DNA of 64,000 nucleotides, taken from NCBI GenBank assembly GCA_944989445.1, contig CALYLW010000163.1, positions 777,501 to 841,500 of the forward strand. The letters are read 5' to 3'. Shown here in pieces: positions 57,027-64,000 of this stretch. The stretch's first letter is position 1, and every line of letters starts with the position of its first letter. The translations under genes and the position numbers were made by a program. Source of the stretch: Ampullaceana balthica. Lineage: Eukaryota; Mollusca; Gastropoda; Lymnaeidae. The notes below the pieces were generated by a model. That model did no database searches. It had not been told where the DNA came from and saw only the letters and a list, made by a program, of their open reading frames with translations.

Positions 57027-58392
57027 AAATGTGACAATAGCAGAGACAAAATGAATGTAACAATAGCAGAGACAAAATGAACGTAACAATAGCAGAGACA
57101 AAATGAATGTAACAATAGCAGAGACAAAATGAATGTAACAATAGCAGAGACAAAATGAATGTAACAATAGCAGAGACAAAATGAATTTAACAATAGCAGA
57201 GACAAAATTAATGTAATAATAGCAGAGACAAAATTAATGTAACAATAGCAGTGACAAAATGAATGTAACAATAGCAGTGACAAAATGAATGTAACAATAG
57301 CAGAGACAAAATGAATGTAACAATAGCAGAGACAAAATGAATGTAACAATAGCAGAGACAAAATTAATGTAATAATAGCAGAGACAAAATTAATGTAACA
57401 ATAGCAGTGACAAAATTAATGTAACAATAGCAGAGACAAAATTAATGTAACAATAGCAGAGACAAAATGAATGTAACAATAGCAGAGACAAAATTAATGT
57501 AACAATAGCAGAGACAAAATTAATGTAACAATAGCAGAGACAAAATTAATATAACAATAGCAGAGACAAAATTAATGTAACAATAGCGAGACAAAATTAA
57601 TGTAACAATAGCAGTGACAAAATTAATGTAACAATAGCAGAGACAAAATTAATGTAACAATAGCAGAGACAAAATTAATGTAACAATAGCAGTGACAAAA
57701 TTAATGTAACAATAGCAGAGACAAAATTAATGTAACAATAGCAGTGACAAAATTAATGTAACAATAGCAGAGACAAAATTAATGTAACAATAGCAGAGAC
57801 AAAATTAATGTAACAATAGCAGAGACAAAATTAATGTAACAATAGCAGAGACAAAATCAATGTAACAATAGCAGAGACAAAATTAATGTAACAATAGCAG
57901 AGACAAAATTAATGTAACAATAGCAGAGACAAAATTAATGTAACAATAGCAGAGACAAAATTAATGTAACAATAGCAGAGACAAAATGAATGTAACAATA
58001 GCAGAGACAAAATTAATGTAACAATAGCAGAGATAAAATTAATGTAACAATAGCAGAGACAAAATTAATGTAACAATAGCAGAGACAAAATTAATGTAAC
58101 AATAGCAGAAACAAAATGAATGTAACAATAGCAGAGACAAAATGAATGTAACAATAGCAGAGACAAAATTAATGTAACAATAGCAGAGACAAAATTAATG
58201 TAACAATAGCAGAGCCAAATGAATGTAACAATAGCAGAGACAAAATTAATGTAACAATAGCAGAGACAAAATTAATGTAACAATAGCAGAGCCAAATGAA
58301 TGTAACAATAGCAGAGACAAAATTAATGTAACAATAGCAGAGACAAAATTAATGTAACAATAGCAGAGACAAAATTAATGTAACAATAGCAC
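57027..58392. repeat. 26-bp minisatellite, about 52 units
   Basis: Units TTAATGTAACAATAGCAGAG plus ACAAAA. A GAATG subtype occupies the left 350 bp and a TAATG subtype most of the rest, with a few GAATG units near 58110-58310. Units with CAGTGAC are scattered at roughly two-unit spacings near 57600-57740. A shorter AGAGCCAAATGAATG variant occurs twice, 78 bp apart. Confidence 0.98.
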
Positions 58393-58502
58393 GCTCAACG
58401 AGCATCGATTTTAAAATTCACAACGTAAAAGACCAACATTACTCAAATATGTCATGCTTAAAATATAAGTACAAATGTACTTTGCAATATTGATATTCTA
58501 AA

Positions 58503-58672
58503 TGTTGATGGCTAAAAGTTTGATAGCTAAAAGGTTGATAGCTAAAAGATTGATAGCTAAAAGGTTAATAGATAAAAGGTTGATACCTAAAAGGTTGATA
58601 GCTAAAAGGTTGATAGCTAAAAGGTTGATAGCTAAAAGGTTGATAGCTAAAATGTTGATAGCTAAAAGGTTT
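58503..58672. repeat. 15-bp minisatellite, 11 units
   Basis: GGTTGATAGCTAAAA in 15-bp register with few changes. Confidence 0.96.
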
Positions 58673-58854
58673 GACAGTTCAGAAGTTTATACACAATAAT
58701 TAAATATGTTAAAATGTATATTCCTTATAACTTGACTCATCAGTTAAGGCGGGCATTCAATGAACTGACTTCGCCCTAACAATTTTGAATAGTTTCAAAG
58801 TTCTGTAAATACTGCACTGTACCTAAGGCGCCGCCCATAAAACATTACCGCTAA

Positions 58855-59410
58855 AGCATCGTGCCTATGGCACCACCCCATTTAGCAGTCACTGCCCCTG
58901 TCACACCAACCCTATAGCATCGCGTCTATGGCACCACCTCATTTAGCAGTCACCGCCCCTGTCACACCGCCCCTGTCACACAGCCCCTGTCACACAGCAC
59001 CTGTCACACCGCCCCTGTCACACAGCCCCTGTCACACAGCCCCTGTCACACAGCCCCTGTCACACCGCCCCTGTCCCACCGCCCCTGTCCCACCGCCCCT
59101 GTCACAACGCCCCTGTCACACCGCCCCTGTCACACAGCCCCTGTCACACAGCCCCTGTCACACCGCCCCTGTCACACCGCCCCTGTCCCACCGCCCCTGT
59201 CCCACCACCCCTGTCACAACGCCCCTGTCACACCGCCCCTGTCACACCGCCCCTGTCACACCACCCCTGTCACATCGCTCCTGTCACATCGCTCCTGTCA
59301 CATCGCCCTTGTCACACCGCCCCTGTCACACCGCCCCTGTCACACCGCCCCTGTCCCACCGCCCCTGTCCCACCCCCCCCCCGTCACACCGCCCCTGTCA
59401 CACCAACCCT
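58855..59410. repeat. 61-bp duplication containing an expanded 14-bp array
   Basis: AGCATCG...CTATGGCACCACC...ATTTAGCAGTCAC occurs at 58855 and again at 58916. In the first copy a single GCCCCTGTCACACC is followed by AACCCTATAGCA. In the second, the same 14-mer is repeated more than 30 times (to about 59400) before the same AACCCTAAAGCA sequence resumes. The seed of the array is therefore visible next to its product. A 166-codon frame of HTAPVTPPLSHR-type repeats is a by-product. Confidence 0.95.
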
Positions 59411-59611
59411 AAAGCAGCACCCATGTAGCACGGACCCTGTACCAACGCCACCCCCCTCCACCCTTACCACTCTGGTACCACTACTGAATGTTATTTGATT
59501 TTGTAGCGTCACATTTTTCCTAGTTAAATCCAACAAGATCTGACAAATGAATGACCAGTCTATCCCCTGTAGACTTCAGACAAAAGCACTCACACGCCAT
59601 TACCACAAACA

Positions 59612-59760
59612 AAACATGTGCACCACAATAAAACACATGCATCGCAATACCAACACATGCGCCACAATACCAACACATGCGCCACAATACCAACACATGC
59701 GCCACAATACCAACACATGCACCACAATACCAACACATGCGCCACAATACCAACACATTG
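59612..59760. repeat. 20-bp minisatellite, about 7 units
   Basis: Units CCAACACATGCGCCACAAT plus A; the left two units are diverged. Confidence 0.95.
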
Positions 59761-60005
59761 ATAGTAACTCACCATTTTACTGGAAGGTGCTCTAGGTGTG
59801 TTAGAGCTCGGCCTTTGGTCTCTGTCTCTCAGCCATGATAATTTTATCCACAATAAAAAGCTCCGTTCTGTTCATGTAAGTATTTCTTTCATCGAAACTG
59901 GTGGACACAGGATAAAAACAAAAAGACATTAAAAAAAAATTAAAATCGGATAATGAGAAGAATTTTTTAAAAAAATATAACTTTAAAAAAAAAGGTAAAT
60001 GAAAA
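59761..60005. other. AT-rich spacer
   Basis: Nothing supported. Confidence 0.5.
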
Positions 60006-60302
60006 AGGTAACATTCTCAATAGTTAACATTAGTTAACATTCTCAATAGTTAACATTTTCTCAAAAGTTAACATTCTCAATAGTTAACATTCTCAATAGT
60101 TAACATTCTCGGTAATTAAAATTCTCAGTAATTAACATTATCAATAGTTAACATTAGTTAACATTCTCAATAGTTAACATTTTCTCAAAAGTTAACATTC
60201 TCAATAGTTAAAATTCTCAATAGTTAACATTCTCGGTAATTAAAATTCTCAGTAATTAACATTCTCAATAGTTACCATCAGTTAACATTCTCAATAGTTA
60301 TC
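60006..60302. repeat. 16-bp minisatellite with a 124-bp higher-order repeat
   Basis: AGTTAACATTCTCAAT units with several variants (CTCGGTAATTAAAA, TTTTCTCAAAAG). The whole series of variants is repeated at 124-bp spacing, for example ACATTAGTTAAC at 60027 and 60151. Confidence 0.93.
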
Positions 60303-60928
60303 ATAATGAAGGGGGGGGGGACTAGCACTGTCTAAACAGATGACTGATGTGATTTATTTTTGTGTGTGTTATCAAACAGCCCTGTTCTTGCAAGTCTGGT
60401 GAAAAGTACAAGCAAAAAGACACACGCAATGTTCAAATTATGCAGTGCTTGGAAATATTAACAAGAACAAGAGCAATAATTTCACTGTCTGCTTTGTTAA
60501 AACAGATGAGCTGAATTAATAAAAGTTGAACAAAATAAATTGAATTCCTGAAATCATTGAGTTACTGCTGATTTTCACATTTATATTATTTCATTTATGT
60601 CTGTTCAGTTATTTATTTTCCTTTGTTACGTCTTCACGCGTTTACATTGTCATTTATATATTCTCTGTAATATCTTCTCATTTATATTTTCCCATTTTAT
60701 ATATTCTCATTTACTTCATCAAGTGGATGAAAAGAACAAAACAAAATAAATCTTCCTTGATTTTTTTTTAAACGTCAAGCGGCCACAATTTAAATGACGT
60801 AATTAAGAGTTCAACAACATTATTTTTTTAAATATTATGATGATTACATTTTTCTTTAAATGACAATCATAAAATAAATCAGATTGTCCATAGAACTTGT
60901 GAGCGTTCACATGGTTTTCAGTTTGGGT
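60303..60928. other. AT-rich unique sequence
   Basis: A run of G (60309-60320) and AT-rich DNA with TCATTTATAT words (60640-60720). No gene. Confidence 0.5.
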
Positions 60929-61254
60929 AGTGATGTCAGTATTGGCAATGTTGTTAGTATTGTCAGTGTTGTCAGTGTTGTCAGTATTGTCAGTATTGTC
61001 AGTGTTGTCATTTTTGTCAGTGTTGTCAGTGTTGTCAGTATTGTCAGTGTCGTCAGTGTTGTCATTGATGTTAGTGTTGTCAGTATTGTCAGTGGTGTCA
61101 GTATTGTTATTTTTGTCAGTGTTGTCAGTATTTTCAGTATTGTCAGTGTTGTCAGTATTGTCATTTTTGTCAGTGTTGTCAGTGTTGTCAGTGTTGTCAT
61201 TCATGTTAGTGTTGTCAGTATTGTCAGTATGGTCAGCATTGTCAGTGTTGTCTA
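60929..61254. repeat. 9-bp minisatellite, about 36 units
   Basis: TGTCAGTGT-type 9-mers with TATTGTCAG and TTTTTGTCAG variants; the segment ending CATTSATGTTAGTGTTGTCA occurs twice 144 bp apart. Open on several frames of both strands by virtue of its period. Confidence 0.96.
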
Positions 61255-62025
61255 ATTCCAAACTATCATTTTTTCAATTGATAAAAATCGTTTATCGAGA
61301 TTGAACACATCATTCAACTATTCATTGAATTATTTGGAGATAGAGTTAAAAATGTTGGCTTTGGGGGTTGATGTTTTTAAAAAAGTCTGTAGGGCCAGGG
61401 CGGGGGGTTAATGACGTAACTAACGGAGATGTTTATTTAAACTTTGTGAAGGTGGTGGAAGTGGAAGGCTAAGTGAAGTTGGAGAAGGGGGGGGGGAGAG
61501 AGAAAGCACCTTAAACATTTGGTTCGCCGCCGTCCAGCGCGTAGTTCACTGCCACTGTTGGCAGCAGAAACCCTTATATTCTAACCGTCACCCGACGTCA
61601 GCTAGAACTCGCACTCGCGCGGAACGAGCAACTTGACTGGCTCCCCTTAAAGTTTCTACACGATCTTGCCTTTCAAATGACTCAACTTTTCGCTTCATTT
61701 CATAGAAGTTCAAAAGAGGTTTTTAAAATACAAAGTTTTCGTCAAATTTAAAACAGTAATAATAGTAAAAAAAATTTGAAGACACGTTGAATTCAACAAA
61801 ACTCTTTATTTATGAAAATTATAGTTTTGATGTACCAGTATCAGAAGTTGAATCGCTGAACTTTTCAAATTGAACTACCATTATATTCACTGCCAACATC
61901 ACCATAGCCTCAAATACGAATTTTCCAGTAAGCCTGTATTGATTGGATTTGATACACAAATGACATGTCGAGGGAGAGAAGAACAAGAATTTCTTGCAAT
62001 GTTGTCTATAAAAAAGGGTTAAAAT
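61255..62025. other. Unique sequence, no recognised gene
   Basis: GC-richer around 61500-61640, otherwise AT-rich. Its last 8 bases (62018-62025) are the target duplication of the next element. Confidence 0.5.
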
Positions 62026-63542
62026 TAGGGCTGGTACAGAATAAAAAAAACTTTTTCGATTAATCGGGGGAAAATTTAATCGATTAATAGATTAATTTCG
62101 ATTAATTATATTTTTATAACGCATATTTAGATCCCGTTAAGTTGCCTTCCATTATTTCGGGAAAACGGTTTAGTCGCGGTAATTTCATGGCTCCCAAAGT
62201 TTGTGACGTAACACAGCAAATTCGTTCTGCTATTCGATAAATAAGGAAGAATAAAACAAACCCGTAAAAACAAAGTTTTTGACTATAAATCCCTTATATA
62301 TGAGACATAACTAACAGTATTGATTATTTTCAAACGCGACAAACATTTACAGACTGAATCTGTCTTGACGCAACTTTGCTTCATAACCCTGGGGGGGGGG
62401 CGGAAAAATCTGGTCACCGATCGCTGGATCGAGCTCAGCGTGACACGTAAAATGTAAACAAAAGCACGCCGGTACTTTGATGGGTCGCGTCAACGCGCGA
62501 ACTGAGCTCTCACGTGAAAAAAAACAATAACAAACTGTGAAATTGAATTAGATACCTCGTATAGAGATCAACTAAAAATGAATTCATTTAATTACAGTAC
62601 GTTTGATCGATCTGACATTTTGATACGATGCATTGTTAGGTGAGACGGGTCCGTGTGCCAAATTTCAGCTCGATCGGATCACGGGAAGTGGGTCATTTTT
62701 TACTTTTGTTTTTCCGCCCGCCCAAGACAGAGAGAGATGACGACAGAACGACAGATCGACAGAGACGGCGGTGAAGTTAATTTATGGGATTTAAAAAACA
62801 AACCCGTAAAAACAAAGTTTTTGACTATAAATCCCTTATATATGAGACATAACTAAAAGTATTGATTATGTTCAAAAGCGACAAACATTCACAGACTGTA
62901 TCTGCCTTAACTCCTGCTGTATAACGGGGGTGTGGGGGTGGGAGAGGTGAAAGGTCTTGTCACCGATTGCTTGACCGAGCTCAGCGTGACACGCAAAATG
63001 TAAACAAAAGCACGCCGATACACCTGGTTTAAACACGAGATGTGTTCACCGGTGGCTGGCCTGAAGTCAAGTGACACTTAAAATGTAAACATAGCGACCG
63101 CTACATATAGTTTATATAGATAAACTAAAAATGCATTAATTTAATTACGGTACGTTCGATCGATCTGAAATTTTGATAAGATGCATTGTTAGGTGACACG
63201 GGTCCGTGTGCCAACTTTCAGCTCGATGGCTTTACGGAAAGTGGGTCATTTTTTACTTCTGTTTTTCCGCGGGTGGGCGGGCCCAAGACAGAGACGGCAG
63301 TGAAGTTAATATAAGGGATTTAAAAACAATTTTGTTTAAGTATGTACATCTAAATAAATAATAATAATAGAAGGGGAAAGCATGTAAGTATCAAAAAAAT
63401 ATAATATTAATAAATTGGAAAAATAATTATAAGAAATATATTTTCTTACATTTTACTCTAATTGTAATCGATCAAATTAATTTTAATCGATAAAAATGTT
63501 AACGATTAATCGATTAATTAATCGTAAATTTCCGCAGTCCTA
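62026..63542. mobile_element. hAT-like element with perfect 8-bp target duplication
   Basis: The left end TAGGGCTGGTAC, followed by CGATTAATCG and ATCGATTAATAGATTAATTT, is matched by an inverted right end (CGATTAATCGATTAATTAAT, then GCAGTCCTA). Both sides are flanked by GTTAAAAT (62018-62025 and 63543-63550). Ends of the TAGGGCTG...ATTAATCGATTAAT type belong to animal hAT elements. The interior holds no transposase; instead two inverted-orientation copies of the family B repeat (62253-63323) occupy most of it. Confidence 0.87.
62253..63323 (-). repeat. Two tandem family B repeats inside the hAT element
   Basis: Unit starts (CAAACCCGTAAAAACAAAG) are at about 62253 and 62795, spacing 542 bp; the second ends TAATATAAGGGATTTA at about 63323. 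Cores with TCGATCGATCTGA lie at 62586-62633 and 63139-63188. Same orientation as 36480-36975. Frames such as 62653-62856 include GEVNLWDL, comparable to GEVNIRDL in other copies, but coding is doubtful. Confidence 0.92.
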
Positions 63543-63601
63543 GTTAAAATACACAAGTATTCGTCTATGACTGTATGACTGTAACACAATGACGATTTAT
63601 T

Positions 63602-64000
63602 GTATCCTGATATTTAACATGTATCAACTGATATTTAACATGTATCACCTGATATTTAACATGTATCATCTGATATTTAACATGTATCAACTGATATTTA
63701 ACATGTATCACCTGATATTTAACATGTATCACCTGATATTTAACATGTATCATCTGATATTTAACATGTATCACCCGATATTTAACATGTATCATCTGAT
63801 ATTTAACATGTATCACCTGATATTTAACATGTATCATCTGATATTTAACATGTATCACCTGATATTTAACATGTATCAGCTGATATTTTACATGTATCAC
63901 GTGATATTTAACATGTATCATCTGATATTTAACATGTATCACCTGATATTTAACATGTATCATCTGATATTTAACATGTATCACGTGATATTTAACATGT
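63602..64000. repeat. 21-bp minisatellite, 19 or more units, running off the window
   Basis: CTGATATTTAACATGTATCA plus one base in 21-bp register, with variable positions just before CTGATA (AAC, CAC, CAT, CAG). The array continues past the end of the window, so its length is unknown. A 139-codon minus-strand frame of IHVKYQM heptapeptides is a by-product. Confidence 0.98.

Noticed and set aside
44216..58392. SOX-like ACAAT words in the 14-bp and 26-bp arrays as regulatory arrays
   Set aside because: The motif is very short and AT-rich, and expected by chance in such units; there is no added evidence, unlike the CACGTG cluster.
63602..64000. Telomeric or centromeric satellite
   Set aside because: The unit does not match TTAGGG-type telomere repeats and the array is short within the window; nothing indicates a centromere.
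1..64000. tRNA, rRNA or other structural RNA genes
   Set aside because: I looked for tRNA A/B-box-like words and rRNA-like conserved blocks and saw none; a covariance-model search would be needed to exclude them fully.

Overview
The window looks like non-coding DNA from an invertebrate genome, most likely a mollusc and plausibly a gastropod. That placement is an inference: it rests on moderate AT richness, many old hAT-type DNA transposon remnants, a degraded CR1/L2-like retrotransposon end, and an extreme density of minisatellites. No species-diagnostic gene is present. I can support no intact host protein-coding gene, no tRNA or rRNA gene and no CRISPR array. Almost every long open frame lies inside a tandem array whose unit length is a multiple of three, so long frames there are expected by chance.

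The dominant feature is tandem repetition. I find roughly forty separate minisatellite arrays with mostly unrelated units of 9 to 72 bp. They run from perfect young arrays (nine identical-length 22-bp units at 11330-11527, seven 18-bp units at 8640-8765) to decayed ones (25985-26265). The largest are a 39-bp array (19519-22933, about 88 units), a 33/28-bp array (23103-25560), a 30-bp array (28190-30168), a 36-bp array (37431-39518), a 14-bp array (44216-45384), a 43-bp array (53447-54609) and a 26-bp array (57027-58392). Several show higher-order duplication: 273, 1014 and 1131 bp in the 39-bp array, 1019 bp in the 33-bp array, 107 bp in the 36-bp array, and 129 and 387 bp in the 43-bp array. 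By rough addition, arrays cover about one third of the window.

Mobile DNA forms a second layer. Two hAT-type miniature elements sit back to back at 546-945, separated and flanked by the same 8-bp target duplication; a third copy lies inverted at 42044-42342. Another short hAT-like element is at 40687-40883. A 1517-bp hAT-like element with a perfect 8-bp target duplication is at 62026-63542. Positions 32037-37266 look like a ZMYM1-type hAT transposon with a broken transposase, opened by a CR1/L2-like retrotransposon end (33661-34729) and by several copies of a roughly 500-bp repeat (35095-36975). That repeat also fills the hAT at 62026-63542. Its central ~50-bp core is shared with a different repeat family (26690-27445 and 40925-41645) that carries a long, nearly perfect hairpin.

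The remaining unique DNA is mostly AT-rich and featureless. A few higher-GC stretches (about 2990-3560, 10040-10290, 18650-19120, 42840-43560) have dyad symmetries, CRE and E-box words or G-quadruplex motifs and could be regulatory, but this cannot be shown from one sequence. The layout suggests a large intron or intergenic desert.
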